A stretch of DNA of 64,000 nt. Origin: Pseudoxanthomonas sp. CF125 (GTDB lineage: Bacteria; Pseudomonadota; Gammaproteobacteria; Xanthomonadales; Xanthomonadaceae). The stretch lies in contig NZ_FNLD01000001.1 of assembly GCF_900104085.1 (NCBI RefSeq), positions 2,053,935 to 2,117,934 on the forward strand, given 5' to 3'. The notes under the pieces were generated by a model. It saw nothing but the letters and a program-made list of their open reading frames with translations. It was not told the origin of the DNA and ran no database searches. This document shows positions 42,011 to 51,551 of the stretch, one piece after another. Made by a program: the position numbers and the translations under genes. Position 1 is the stretch's first letter. Each line of letters starts with the position of its first letter.

Positions 42011-43575
42011 GCTACAAGCTGACCTACGCCACCATGTTCGACCCGCCGGCGGATCTGCATGTCCGCTTCGATGCGGCGCTGGCCGGAATCGAGGCTGGAT
42101 TGGGCGCCTCGCATGCGCTGCATATCGACGGGAAAGAATGCGCGGGCGCCGATTCGGAGCAACGCCGTAGCCCCATCGACCAGCGCCTGGTGCTGGGCCG
42201 TTTCGCTTTGGCGGACATCGCCCAGGCCGGCCAGGCGATGGAAGCGGCGCATGCCGCCTTCCCCGGCTGGCGTGCGACGGCCACGGCCGAGCGCGTACGC
42301 CTGCTCAAACGCGTCGCTGCGCTGATCGAAGAACGCGTGTACTCCATCGCGGCCGCACTGACGCTTGAAGTCGGCAAGAACCGCATGGAAGCCTTGGGCG
42401 AAGTACAGGAGACGGCGGATTTCTTCCGCCACTACGCCGAGGATTTCGAACGCCAGCAGGGTTTCGATCGCCCGCTGCCGGACGATCCGCTACCGGACTT
42501 CCGCTCCCGCAACCGCAGCGTGATGCGTCCCTACGGCGCCTGGGTGGTGATCGCGCCATTCAATTTCCCGTTCGCGCTGGCCGGCGGCCCGGTCGCCGCG
42601 GCGCTGGTCACCGGCAACACGGTGGTGTTCAAGAGCGCCAGCGATACGCCCTGGTCCGGGCGCCTGCTGGCCGACTGCCTGCGCGATGCCGGATTTCCAG
42701 CGGGTGTTTTCAACTATCTCAACGGCAACGGTGGCGAAGTCGGGCAGGCGCTGGTCGATCATCCGCGCACCGCCGGCGTCACTTTCACCGGTTCCTTCGA
42801 CGTGGGCATGCGCATTTACCGGGCAATGGCGGACGGCGCTTATCCGCGGCCGTGCCTGGCCGAAATGGGCGGCAAGAACGCCTGCGTGGTCACCGCCAAC
42901 GCGGATCTGGAACGCGCGGCCACCGGCATCGTGCGTTCGGCGTTCGGCATGGGCGGGCAGAAGTGCTCGGCGTTATCGCGCCTGTACGTGGACGCAGTAG
43001 TCGCCGATGCGTTGATCGAAAAGTTGCAGGAGAAGATCCAGGCTCTGCGCATCGGCGATCCGCGCCTGCAGGAGAACTGGCTGGGGCCTGCGACCACCGC
43101 CAACGCGCTGAAGAACTACGACCGCTATTCGACCCTGCTGGCCCAGCACGGCGGGCGCGTGCTGGATGGCGCGCGACGCCTGGCCGAAGGCGATCTGGCG
43201 CAAGGCTATTTCGTCGCGCCGACCCTGGCCGAAGCGCCCGCCGATCATCCGTTGTTCCGGGAAGAAATGTTCCTGCCCATCGTCATGCTGTGCCGCGTTT
43301 CCGATATCGAAGAAGCGATGCGGCTTGCCAACGATTCGCCGCTGGGACTGACTGCGGGCTTTTACGGCAACGATGAAGAGCTCGACTACTTCTTCGAAAA
43401 CATCGAAGCCGGCGTCACCTACGCCAACCGGCCGCAGGGCGCCACTACCGGCGCGTGGCCTGGCTACCAGCCTTTCGGCGGCTGGAAAGGTTCGGGCACT
43501 ACCGGCAAGGCCATCGCCTCGTTCTACTACCTGGCGCAGTATCTGCGCGAACAATCGCGCACGGTGGTGGAGTGA
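42007..43575 (+). CDS. Aldehyde dehydrogenase (P5C/semialdehyde dehydrogenase-like)
   Basis: NAD(P)-dependent aldehyde dehydrogenase that would oxidise the semialdehyde produced by an aminotransferase. The ATG at 42007 overlaps the previous stop. The catalytic Asn is in IAPFNFPFALAGGP, the general-base Glu in CLAEMGGKNACVV and the nucleophile Cys in MGGQKCSALSRLY near residue 320. The long N-terminus, length of 522 residues and the C-terminal region TTGAWPGYQPFGGWKGSG with LREQSRT are like glutamate-gamma-semialdehyde (1-pyrroline-5-carboxylate) dehydrogenases. This suggests an amino-dicarboxylic semialdehyde as substrate. The next gene starts inside its stop codon (GTGA). Confidence 0.9.
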   Translation: MSYKLTYATMFDPPADLHVRFDAALAGIEAGLGASHALHIDGKECAGADSEQRRSPIDQRLVLGRFALADIAQAGQAMEAAHAAFPGWRATATAERVRLLKRVAALIEERVYSIAAALTLEVGKNRMEALGEVQETADFFRHYAEDFERQQGFDRPLPDDPLPDFRSRNRSVMRPYGAWVVIAPFNFPFALAGGPVAAALVTGNTVVFKSASDTPWSGRLLADCLRDAGFPAGVFNYLNGNGGEVGQALVDHPRTAGVTFTGSFDVGMRIYRAMADGAYPRPCLAEMGGKNACVVTANADLERAATGIVRSAFGMGGQKCSALSRLYVDAVVADALIEKLQEKIQALRIGDPRLQENWLGPATTANALKNYDRYSTLLAQHGGRVLDGARRLAEGDLAQGYFVAPTLAEAPADHPLFREEMFLPIVMLCRVSDIEEAMRLANDSPLGLTAGFYGNDEELDYFFENIEAGVTYANRPQGATTGAWPGYQPFGGWKGSGTTGKAIASFYYLAQYLREQSRTVVE

Positions 43576-44426
43576 GCGCGCGCTTCCTCACCTTGGCCGA
43601 TGCGATCGCCGAACACGTGCACGACGGCACCTGCGTCGCATTGGAAGGCTTCACCCACCTCATCCCCTTCGCGGCCGGCCACGAGATCATCCGCCAGCGC
43701 CGCCACGACCTGCACCTGGTGCGGATGACGCCCGATCTGATCTACGACCAGATGATCGGCATGGGCTGCGCGCGCAAGCTGACCTTTTCCTGGGGCGGCA
43801 ATCCCGGCGTCGGCTCCCTGCACCGCCTGCGCGATGCGGTGGAGCGGCGTTGGCCTGCGCCGCTGCAACTGGACGAACACAACCACGCCGGCATGGCGGC
43901 CGCCTATTGCGCCGGTGCGGCGCGATTGCCGTTCGGCGTGCTGCGCGGCTACATGGATACCGATCTGCCGGCGCACAATCCCGCTATCCGCCGCGTGCAA
44001 TGCCCGTACACCGGAGAAATGCTGGCGGCGGTGCCGGCGATCAATCCCGACGTCACCATCCTGCACGCGCAAAGCGCGGACCGGCAGGGCAACATCGCCC
44101 TGCACGGCATCGTCGGCGCCGCGCGCGAAGCAGCGCTGGCCGCCAAATCGCTGGTGGTTACGGTGGAAGAACTGGTCGATAACCTGGCCCCAGCCATGAA
44201 TGCCGTCCTGCTTCCCCATTGGCTGGTGAGCGCGGTGGTGCACTGCCCCGGCGGCGCCTATCCCTCCTATGCGCAGGGGCATTACGAACGGGACAACGCT
44301 TTCTACCAGCATTGGGACGCCATCGCCCGCGACCGCGAAAGCTTCCTGATCTGGATGGACAGGCATGTGTTGCGCAGCGTCGATCACCGCGACTTTCTTG
44401 GCCGCCTGCTGGAAGACGCGGCGTGA
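43572..44426 (+). CDS. catI: CoA-transferase subunit A (CatI-like, 3-oxoadipate CoA-transferase)
   Basis: Alpha subunit of a class I CoA-transferase that moves CoA from succinyl-CoA to 3-oxoadipate. GTG start at 43572, overlapping the aldehyde dehydrogenase stop as GTGA. Segments ALEGFTHLIPFAAGHE, LVRMTPDLIYDQMIGMGCAR and TFSWGGNPGVGSLHRLRDAV are, from memory, nearly the same as in CatI of Pseudomonas knackmussii B13 and more distantly glutaconate CoA-transferase GctA. The product is 284 residues, the CatI size, not the shorter PcaI. Combined with a PcaF-type thiolase in the divergent string, the 3-oxoadipate assignment is reasonable but indirect. Confidence 0.85.
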   Translation: MSARFLTLADAIAEHVHDGTCVALEGFTHLIPFAAGHEIIRQRRHDLHLVRMTPDLIYDQMIGMGCARKLTFSWGGNPGVGSLHRLRDAVERRWPAPLQLDEHNHAGMAAAYCAGAARLPFGVLRGYMDTDLPAHNPAIRRVQCPYTGEMLAAVPAINPDVTILHAQSADRQGNIALHGIVGAAREAALAAKSLVVTVEELVDNLAPAMNAVLLPHWLVSAVVHCPGGAYPSYAQGHYERDNAFYQHWDAIARDRESFLIWMDRHVLRSVDHRDFLGRLLEDAA

Positions 44427-45208
44427 CGATCTGCACGCGCGAAGAATGGATGACCATAGCGGCCTCGCGCTTGCTGTGGGACGGCTGCGTGTGTTTCGTC
44501 GGCATCGGCCTGCCCAGTGCGGCGTGCAATCTGGCCCGCCTTACCCACGCGCCGGAGATCGTGCTGGTGTACGAGTCGGGCACGCTCGGCACGCACCCCG
44601 ATGTGCTGCCGCTGTCCATCGGCGACGGCGAACTGGCCCGCACCGCTACCTGCGTGGTCCCGCTTCCGGAAATCTTCAGCTACTACCTGCAGGCCGGTCG
44701 CATCGATGTGGGCTTCCTGGGCGCGGCGCAGATAGATCGCTACGGCAATCTCAACAGCACGGTGATCGGCAGTTACGACACGCCGCACACGCGCCTGCCC
44801 GGCGCCGGCGGCGCGCCGGAAATCGCCACCCATGCGCGGGAGACGTTCGTGATGTTGAAGGCGACCCCGCGCAGCTTCGTAGCCGAACTGGATTTCCGTA
44901 CCACGGCCGGTTACCTGCAAGGTTCCGGCGCGCGTGCGCGCAGCGGTGCCCCCGGCGGCGGACCGCGCTCGGTGATCACGGATTTCGGCCTGCTGAAGCC
45001 GCACCCGGACACCCAGGAACTGCAACTGGCCGCCTTGTTCTCCGGCGTCGGCGTGGAAGAAGCGCGCGCCGCGGTCGGCTGGCCGCTGACGCTGGCCGCG
45101 CACGTGGGCATCGTCGATCCGCCCGAGGCCAAAGAACTGGAGATCCTGCGCGCCCTGCACGCGCGCACCCGCCAGGCGCATGCCCGGCCAGTCGCCATTC
45201 CTCTCTGA
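44423..45208 (+). CDS. catJ: CoA-transferase subunit B (CatJ-like, 3-oxoadipate CoA-transferase)
   Basis: Beta subunit carrying the catalytic glutamate, which lies in the motif VYESGTLGTHPDVLPLSIGD near residue 51. GTG start at 44423 overlaps the stop of subunit A (GTGA). CFVGIGLPSAACNLARLTHAP at the start, IDVGFLGAAQIDRYGNLNST, and RLPGAGGAPEIA are shared with CatJ/GctB-type subunits. The product is 261 residues. Pairing of two separately encoded subunits with overlapping genes means equal expression is likely. The alternative substrate glutaconate or glutarate cannot be excluded from sequence alone. Confidence 0.86.
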   Translation: MTICTREEWMTIAASRLLWDGCVCFVGIGLPSAACNLARLTHAPEIVLVYESGTLGTHPDVLPLSIGDGELARTATCVVPLPEIFSYYLQAGRIDVGFLGAAQIDRYGNLNSTVIGSYDTPHTRLPGAGGAPEIATHARETFVMLKATPRSFVAELDFRTTAGYLQGSGARARSGAPGGGPRSVITDFGLLKPHPDTQELQLAALFSGVGVEEARAAVGWPLTLAAHVGIVDPPEAKELEILRALHARTRQAHARPVAIPL

Positions 45209-45239
45209 CGTCCCGCAACCAATCCCCCGAAGGCCCGCA

Positions 45240-46565
45240 ATGAGCATCCCCCACCTCAAGACCGAACTTCCCGGCCCCAAGGCCCGCGCCATGATCGCGC
45301 GCGATGCGGAGGTGATTTCGCCCTCGTATCCGCGCGACTATCCCTTCGTCATGTCGCACGGCCGCGGCACCGAAGTGTGGGACGTGGACGGCAACCGCTT
45401 CCTGGATTTCGCCGCCGGCATCGCGGTATGCGCCACCGGCCATGCGCATCCGCAGGTGGTGGCGGCGGTGAAGGCGGCGGCGGACGACTTCCTGCACATC
45501 TCCAGCGATTACTGGCACGAGAACATGACCGCGCTCGGCGAACGTCTGGCCGCGGTCGCGCCGATGGCCGAACCGGCGATGAGCTTCCTCTGCCAGTCCG
45601 GCACCGAAGCGGTGGAAGGCGCGTTGAAGCTGGCGCGCTACGTGACCAAACGGCCGCGCTTCATCGGCTTCCTGGGCGGATTCCACGGCCGCACCATGGG
45701 TTCGCTGTCCTTCACTTCCAGCAAGTACACCCAGCAGTTGGGCTTCGCGCCGACCATGCCGGGCGTGACCCATGTGCCCTACCCCAATGCGTATCGCCCG
45801 CTGTTCGCCGGCGACGACCAGGGCAAGGCCGTGCTGAACTACATCCGCATGCTGTTCGAGCGCAGCGTGCCTGCGAGCGAAGTCGCTGCGATCCTGGTGG
45901 AGCCGCTGCAGGGCGAAGGCGGTTACCTGGTGCCGCCGCCGGGATTCCTGGCCGGCTTGCGCGCGCTGTGCGACGAACACGGCATCCTGCTGATCTTCGA
46001 CGAAGTGCAATCGGGCGTGGGCCGTACCGGCAGGATGTTCGCCTGCGAACACGCCAGCGTCTCTCCGGACATCATGACTTTGGCCAAGGGCCTGGGCTCG
46101 GGCCTGCCGATCGGCGCCGTGGTGGCGCGCAAATCCCTGATGTCGCAGTGGAAGCGCGGCGCGCACGGCAACACCTACGGCGGCAATCCAATCGCCTGCG
46201 CGGCCGCCAATGCGACCCTGGACCTGGTGCGCGGTGGACTGGTCGATAACGCGGCCATGGTCGGCGCGCATTTCATGCAACGCTTGCACGAACTCAAGCG
46301 CGACTACCCCTGCATCGGCGAGGTGCGCGGCCAGGGTCTGATGATCGGCATGGAACTGATCGAAAGCGACGCGGACCGCACCCCGGCGCGCGGCCTGTGC
46401 GACGACGTGGTCACCCGCGCTTTCCACAACGGCCTGTTGTTGCTTTCCTGCGGCGTCAGCACGGTGCGCTTCATGCCGCCGCTGACCACCAGCGTCGCCG
46501 AGGTGGACGAAGCGATGGAGATGCTGCGCACCAGCCTGCATCAGGCTTTGCGCGGGACCGTATGA
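45240..46565 (+). CDS. Class III PLP-dependent aminotransferase (second, GabT-like)
   Basis: Aminotransferase of the 4-aminobutyrate/acetylornithine class. I start it at the ATG at 45240 (MSIPHLKTELPGPKARAMIA) with GAAGG 7 nt upstream. The PLP lysine is in IMTLAKGLGSGLPIGAVV near residue 287. IFDEVQSGVGRTGRM contains the PLP Asp, and FLGGFHGRTMGSLSFTSSK and EPLQGEGGYLVPP are the class III signatures. The product is 441 residues. It differs clearly from the first aminotransferase and so probably acts on a different amino group or intermediate of the same pathway. Its stop overlaps the start of the next gene (ATGA). Confidence 0.91.
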   Translation: MSIPHLKTELPGPKARAMIARDAEVISPSYPRDYPFVMSHGRGTEVWDVDGNRFLDFAAGIAVCATGHAHPQVVAAVKAAADDFLHISSDYWHENMTALGERLAAVAPMAEPAMSFLCQSGTEAVEGALKLARYVTKRPRFIGFLGGFHGRTMGSLSFTSSKYTQQLGFAPTMPGVTHVPYPNAYRPLFAGDDQGKAVLNYIRMLFERSVPASEVAAILVEPLQGEGGYLVPPPGFLAGLRALCDEHGILLIFDEVQSGVGRTGRMFACEHASVSPDIMTLAKGLGSGLPIGAVVARKSLMSQWKRGAHGNTYGGNPIACAAANATLDLVRGGLVDNAAMVGAHFMQRLHELKRDYPCIGEVRGQGLMIGMELIESDADRTPARGLCDDVVTRAFHNGLLLLSCGVSTVRFMPPLTTSVAEVDEAMEMLRTSLHQALRGTV

Positions 46566-49126
46566 CTGCTAGGCCTGCGTACCGGCTCTCGCTTTGCCAG
46601 CGCTCGCTGTGTCTGCTGGCGGCGCTGTTGCTGACCGGTCCGGTGCAAGCCGCCCGCGAACCGGTGCTCAAGCAGGTCGACCTGCCGCATAGCTACTACT
46701 GGCGCGAACTTTATATTCCGCAGCTGACGACCGGCCCTTCCTCCGCCAGTTTCATGCCCGACGGAAAGGCGCTGGTCTACAGCAGGGGCGGCTCGCTGTG
46801 GAAGCAGGTTATCGGCAGCGATCGGGCGATCGAATTGACCCATGCCCGTAGCGCCTACGACTACCAGCCCGACATAAGCCGCGATGGCGGCAGCGTGGTG
46901 TTCTCGCGCTACGACGGCAACGGCATCGAGCTGTGGCGCCTGGATCTTGCCAGCGGCGACGAACAGCCGCTGACTACGGGCGGTGCGGTCAACGTCGAGC
47001 CCAGGCTGTCGCCCGACGGAAAACGCCTGGCATGGGTATCGACCCAAGGCAGCGGGCATTTCAACCTGTTCATTGCCGATCTGCAGGGAAACCAGCTGCG
47101 CAACGCGCGCCCGCTGCTCGGCGAACGGCGCAGCAAGATCGATCGCTACTACTACTCGGCCTTCGACCACGCCATCAATCCGTCCTGGTCGGCCGATGGC
47201 AAGACGCTTTACTACGTAGGCAATGCCGAAGTCGCCTGGGGAACCGGCGACCTGTGGGCGGTCGAGGTGGCCAATCCGCAGCGGCCGCGGAAGATTCTCA
47301 GCGAGGAAACCAGCTGGAGCGCGCGGCCTGAGCTGGCGCCCGACGGCAAGCGGCTGCTTTACGGCAGTTATCGCGGGCGCCAATGGCAGCAGCTGTGGCT
47401 GACCACACCGGCAGGCGTGGCGCCGCTGCCGCTGACCTTCGGCGAATACGACCGCCGCAATGCGCGCTGGTCGCCCGACGGCAAGCGCATCGCCTTCATC
47501 GACAACCGCGACGGCAACACCGCGTTGCGGGTCATGGACACGGTCGGCGGCGCGACCACGACGCTGGCGCCCGCCAAGTCCGTTCGCAAAATCTCGTACG
47601 GACGCGTGCTGCTGCGGATCGTCGATGAACACGGCAAGCCAATACCCGCACGCGTATCGGCGACCGGCAGCGATGCGCGCGCGCATGCGCCCGCCGACGC
47701 GTGGATGCAGGCCGACGATGGTTTCGACCGCGCCGTGCAGTCTTCGGAAACCCACTACTTCCATTGCGCGTCCCCGTGCCTGCTGGACCTGCCGGCCGGG
47801 CAGGCTTCCATCGAAGTGCGCCATGGATTCCAGTACTCGCCCTGGCGACAGCAAGTCGAAGTGGGCGATGGCGGAGTTTCCAACATCACCGCCAAACTGC
47901 AGCCGCAACATCTGCCTGCTCCGTTCGGCGACTGGGTCAGCGCAGACCTGCACGTGCACATGAACTACGGCGGCCACTACCGCAACACTCCTGCCAACCT
48001 CGTCCGCCAGGCGCAAGCTGAAGATCTGGACGTGGTCTTCAATACCATTGTCAACAAGGAAGAACGCATCCCCGACATCGGCTACTTCAGTACCCGGCCC
48101 GATGCGGCCAGCACCGCGCGCACCACCCTGCTGCAGGCGCAGGAGTATCACACCAGTTTCTGGGGACACCTGGGACTGCTGCAACTGGACGACCACTACC
48201 TCACCCCCGATTTCTCCGCCTACCGCCATACCGCACTGGACAGTCCTTATCCGCACAACGGCGTGATCGCCGACCTGGCGCATGCGCAGCATGGGCTGGT
48301 CGGCTACGTGCATCCGTTCGATACCTTCCCCGATCCGGACAAGGATCCGGTGCTGAGCAACGTGCTGCCGGCCGACGCCATCAACGGCAAGATCGACTAT
48401 CTGGAAGTAATCGGCTTCTCCGACCACAAGGCCACCGCTGCGGTCTGGTACCGCCTGCTCAACCTGGGCCTGCGCCTGGCCGCCGGCGCGGGCACCGACG
48501 CCATGGCCAACTACGCTTCGCTGCGCGGTCCGGTGGGCATGAACCGCGTGTTCCTGGACACTGGCGGGCGCCGCGACGGCACATCGCTCGCCGCCGCATT
48601 GAAAGGCGGCCACGGTTTCGTCAGCAACGGGCCGCTGCTGGGCCTGCTGGTGGACGGCAGGAAACCTGGGGAAACGACGCCGTCGAATCGGTCGCATGCT
48701 TATCGCATCGCACTGCGCTCGCCGGTGGCGATGGACCACCTGGAGCTGGTGAACAACGGCAAGGTGGTGAAGGTCTTCGATCTGTCCGGCGATCGCCGCA
48801 GTCTGGATTCGGACGGCACGCTGGAACTGGAAGACGGCTGGGTGCTGCTGCGCACCTGGAACGATGGCGCCGACCCGCAGGTGATGGACCTGTATCCGTA
48901 CGCGACCACCAATCCGGTCTGGCTGGGCGATGCCAGGGCCGCCAGTGCGCCGCAGGACGCGGCTTATTTCGCCCGCTGGCTGGATCGCGTGATCGAGGCC
49001 GCCGCAGCGCGCGACGACTACAACGACGCCGAGGAACGCAGCGCCACGCTGCAGTATCTGCAACAGGCGCGCGAGCGCTATCGCGCCATCGCCGAAAGCC
49101 GGTCGCCACAGGGGAACAAAAGATGA
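46562..49126 (+). CDS. Secreted TolB-like beta-propeller / PHP-type (CehA/McbA-like) metallohydrolase
   Basis: Large predicted periplasmic hydrolase of 854 residues starting at the ATG at 46562. After a signal peptide (RSLCLLAALLLTGPVQAARE), residues 40-350 or so form TolB/WD40-like propeller blades with repeated DG(K/R)xLxY motifs (LSPDGKRLAWVS, WSADGKTLYYVG, WSPDGKRIAFID). A short beta-sandwich leads into a PHP-type domain starting SADLHVHMNYGG (metal-binding HxH). Further candidate ligands are in QAQEYHTSFWGHLGLLQL, VGYVHPFD and GAGTDAMANYASLRG. Such domains are annotated CehA/McbA metallohydrolase after carbaryl esterase and an amide hydrolase. It may cleave an amide or ester of the locus substrate. 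Both neighbours overlap by 4 nt. Confidence 0.85.
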   Translation: MTARPAYRLSLCQRSLCLLAALLLTGPVQAAREPVLKQVDLPHSYYWRELYIPQLTTGPSSASFMPDGKALVYSRGGSLWKQVIGSDRAIELTHARSAYDYQPDISRDGGSVVFSRYDGNGIELWRLDLASGDEQPLTTGGAVNVEPRLSPDGKRLAWVSTQGSGHFNLFIADLQGNQLRNARPLLGERRSKIDRYYYSAFDHAINPSWSADGKTLYYVGNAEVAWGTGDLWAVEVANPQRPRKILSEETSWSARPELAPDGKRLLYGSYRGRQWQQLWLTTPAGVAPLPLTFGEYDRRNARWSPDGKRIAFIDNRDGNTALRVMDTVGGATTTLAPAKSVRKISYGRVLLRIVDEHGKPIPARVSATGSDARAHAPADAWMQADDGFDRAVQSSETHYFHCASPCLLDLPAGQASIEVRHGFQYSPWRQQVEVGDGGVSNITAKLQPQHLPAPFGDWVSADLHVHMNYGGHYRNTPANLVRQAQAEDLDVVFNTIVNKEERIPDIGYFSTRPDAASTARTTLLQAQEYHTSFWGHLGLLQLDDHYLTPDFSAYRHTALDSPYPHNGVIADLAHAQHGLVGYVHPFDTFPDPDKDPVLSNVLPADAINGKIDYLEVIGFSDHKATAAVWYRLLNLGLRLAAGAGTDAMANYASLRGPVGMNRVFLDTGGRRDGTSLAAALKGGHGFVSNGPLLGLLVDGRKPGETTPSNRSHAYRIALRSPVAMDHLELVNNGKVVKVFDLSGDRRSLDSDGTLELEDGWVLLRTWNDGADPQVMDLYPYATTNPVWLGDARAASAPQDAAYFARWLDRVIEAAAARDDYNDAEERSATLQYLQQARERYRAIAESRSPQGNKR

Positions 49127-51153
49127 AAACGACGGCCATGTTGCTGCTGGCGCTGGCGGCAAGCACTGCGCAAGCGCAGGAAAGCGACAAGTTCATGCCG
49201 TCCGATCTGGCCCGGCTGGCCGACCTTACCGAACCCGACCTCAGCAACGATGGACTGTCGCTGGTCTACACCGTCGCCACAGCGAACCTGCAGGAAGACA
49301 TGGCCCAGTCCGATCTGTGGCGCGTCGATTACGACGGCCGCAATCGCAAACAGCTGACTACGACGCCCGACAGCAGCGAGTGGCGGCCGCAATGGTCGGC
49401 CGACGGTCGTTGGCTGGCATTCCTGTCCGACCGCAAGACCGCCAAGGCCGCGAAAACCGGCGACGCCGATGGCAAGCAAGAAGAACAGAACACCCAGGTC
49501 TGGCTGATGTCCGCACAGGGAACGCGGCTGCGCCGGCTCACCGCCTTCGCCGACGGCGTGGAGGATTTCGTCTGGTCGCCCGATGGCGCAAAGCTGGCCC
49601 TGATCGTGATGGACCCGGAGTTTCCCGCCGGCACGCCCAAGCCGAAGAACCCGCCGCCCATCGTCACCGAACGCTACCAGTTCAAGGAAGACGGCGCCGA
49701 TTACCTGGGCGCGCGGCGCAAGCATCTGTACCTGTTCGATATCGCCAGCGGCAAGGTCGAACAGCTGACCTCCGGCGCGCACGACGAACTGCTGCCGGCG
49801 TGGTCGCCCGACGGCAAGCTGATCGCCTACGTCACCAAGCGCGGACCGGACCCGGACCGGCACCTCAACTTCGATCTCTACGCGATAGAACCCAGAGCCG
49901 GCGCGAAGGAGCGGCAGCTGACCACCTTCCCCGGTTCCGATCTGGATCCGTACTGGGAAACGCGGCCGGCGTGGAGTCCGGACAGCGGGCGCATCGCCTA
50001 CCTGCGCAGTGGCGAGGACAAATGGATCTATTACGCTCCGTGGCAACTGGCGGTGGTGGACGTGGCCACGGGCAAGGAAACGATCCCGGCCGATATAGAC
50101 CGCTGCTTCTACAAGCCGCGCTGGGCGCCCGACGGCAGGAGCATCTACGCGCTGGTCGAACAAAGCCTGGTCACCCACTTGTCGCGCATCGACCTGGCCG
50201 ACGGCAAGGTCGCCGACATCACCCACGGCGACCGCTTCGATTACGACCTCGACGTTTCCGCGGACGGCCGCATCGTGGTGCTGGGCGGCGACGACCATCA
50301 GCCCTACGAGGTTTCCGCGGTGGACGCCGACGGATTGCGCGCCCTGGGCGGACATAACGCATGGCTGGCGGAAAAACGGCTTGCCGATGTGGAGAAGATC
50401 CGTTTCCGCAACAAGGAAGGAACGGAGCTGGAAGGCCTGCTGATGAAACCGGTGGGCTACGAAAAGGGCAAGCGCTATCCTACCTTGCTGCGTCTGCACG
50501 GCGGGCCGGTGTACGAATACAGCCACGAATTCATGCCCGACTGGCAGGCCTACGCCGCGCAGGGTTACGCCATCGTCGCGGTGAATCCGCGCGGCAGTTC
50601 CGGCAGGGGTTTCGACTTCGCCAAGGCAATCTATGCCGACTGGGGAAACAAAGATGTGCAGGACGTGCTGGCCGGTGTCGACCATGTAGTGCGCATGGGC
50701 GTCGCCGACCCGGACCGTCTGGGCATCGGCGGCTGGAGTTACGGTTCCATCCTCACCAATGCGGTGATCGCGCGCGATAACCGCTTCAAGGCTGCGGTCA
50801 GCGGAGCCGGCGCCTCCAACATGTACGCGATGTTCGGTCACGACCAGTACATCCGCGAATACGAGCTGGAGCTGGGCACGCCCTGGAACGACCGCGAGCA
50901 ATACGACCGCGCCAGCTACCCGTTCCTGCATGCCGACCGGATCAAGACGCCGACCTTGTTCCAGTGCGCGGAGAAGGATTTCAACGTGCCCTGCCTGGGC
51001 GCCGAACAGATGTACCAGGCGTTACGCTCGTTGAACGTGCCCACGCAGCTGGTGATCTACCCGGGCGAGAACCATGGGCTGACGGTACCGAGTTATCTAC
51101 GCGACCGGCTCGAGCGGAACCTGGCGTGGTACGGCCAGTTCCTGAAGCCCTGA
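49123..51153 (+). CDS. Secreted S9-family serine peptidase (acylaminoacyl/dipeptidyl type)
   Basis: Prolyl-oligopeptidase superfamily peptidase, S9B/S9C-like, with N-terminal propeller and C-terminal alpha/beta-hydrolase. It starts at 49123 overlapping the previous stop; signal peptide MLLLALAASTAQAQ predicts export. Propeller blades carry WSADGRWLAFLSDRK and WSPDGKLIAYVTKRG. The hydrolase has LRLHGGPVYEY, AVNPRGSSGRGFDF, the nucleophile in GIGGWSYGSILTNAV near residue 542, Asp in CAEKDFNVP and His in YPGENHGLTVPSYLRDR. The product is 676 residues. It ends the tightly coupled part of the rightward string; the function within the locus is presumably release of amino acids from a peptide. Confidence 0.92.
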   Translation: MKTTAMLLLALAASTAQAQESDKFMPSDLARLADLTEPDLSNDGLSLVYTVATANLQEDMAQSDLWRVDYDGRNRKQLTTTPDSSEWRPQWSADGRWLAFLSDRKTAKAAKTGDADGKQEEQNTQVWLMSAQGTRLRRLTAFADGVEDFVWSPDGAKLALIVMDPEFPAGTPKPKNPPPIVTERYQFKEDGADYLGARRKHLYLFDIASGKVEQLTSGAHDELLPAWSPDGKLIAYVTKRGPDPDRHLNFDLYAIEPRAGAKERQLTTFPGSDLDPYWETRPAWSPDSGRIAYLRSGEDKWIYYAPWQLAVVDVATGKETIPADIDRCFYKPRWAPDGRSIYALVEQSLVTHLSRIDLADGKVADITHGDRFDYDLDVSADGRIVVLGGDDHQPYEVSAVDADGLRALGGHNAWLAEKRLADVEKIRFRNKEGTELEGLLMKPVGYEKGKRYPTLLRLHGGPVYEYSHEFMPDWQAYAAQGYAIVAVNPRGSSGRGFDFAKAIYADWGNKDVQDVLAGVDHVVRMGVADPDRLGIGGWSYGSILTNAVIARDNRFKAAVSGAGASNMYAMFGHDQYIREYELELGTPWNDREQYDRASYPFLHADRIKTPTLFQCAEKDFNVPCLGAEQMYQALRSLNVPTQLVIYPGENHGLTVPSYLRDRLERNLAWYGQFLKP

Positions 51154-51191
51154 ATGCCAGCGTTATTGTTCGCACGCGACAAAAACAAACC

Positions 51192-51276
51192 GTCATCCCC
51201 GCGAAGGCGGGGATCCAGTGCCTTTGCTTTCGATGCGCGCAAGTCGCTGGATCCCCGCCTTCGCGGGGATGATGAC
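51192..51276. repeat. Dispersed palindrome, GTCATCCCCGCGAAGGCGGG type, copy 1
   Basis: Arms GTCATCCCCGCGAAGGCGGG / CCCGCCTTCGCGGGGATGAT, with GATCCAG / CTGGATC next to the loop. It follows the S9 peptidase stop by 38 nt and may terminate transcription of the coupled genes. A second copy of the same family lies at 53939-54022, so the Rieske and amidohydrolase genes are bracketed by the two. Confidence 0.8.
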
Positions 51277-51551
51277 CTGAAAGATTACGCTCGGGAGGAC
51301 GCGATCGATGCGCACCTTCTTTCCGGTGGCCAGGCCATCGATCAAAATGGCTTGACCTACAGTAACGTCGGCTACATCTATTCTCGCGTTGAGCGAACTG
51401 ATGACTTCTTCAAAAGCGACGCCAGAATCGCGTGGCGGCGGACGCCGGCGCGCAGAACGCGCACAATGCAGCTGCGGCGGGGAAGCGGATTGTGGAACGT
51501 TACACATCCGGAGCTCGGCGAGATCGAAGCTTAAAACTACAGGAGGACGCG
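51277..51551. other. Intergenic stretch before the Rieske oxygenase gene
   Basis: No gene is called in these 275 bp. On the minus strand about 51300-51400 reads with coding-like composition (ARIDVADVTVGQAILIDGLA is a part), without the Arg/Pro/Ala bias seen in shadow frames elsewhere here, so it could be a remnant of a lost gene. It has no start or family I can identify. The right end carries the strong ribosome-binding site AGGAGG (51541-51546), 5 nt before the Rieske ATG. I found no clear promoter. Confidence 0.35.
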
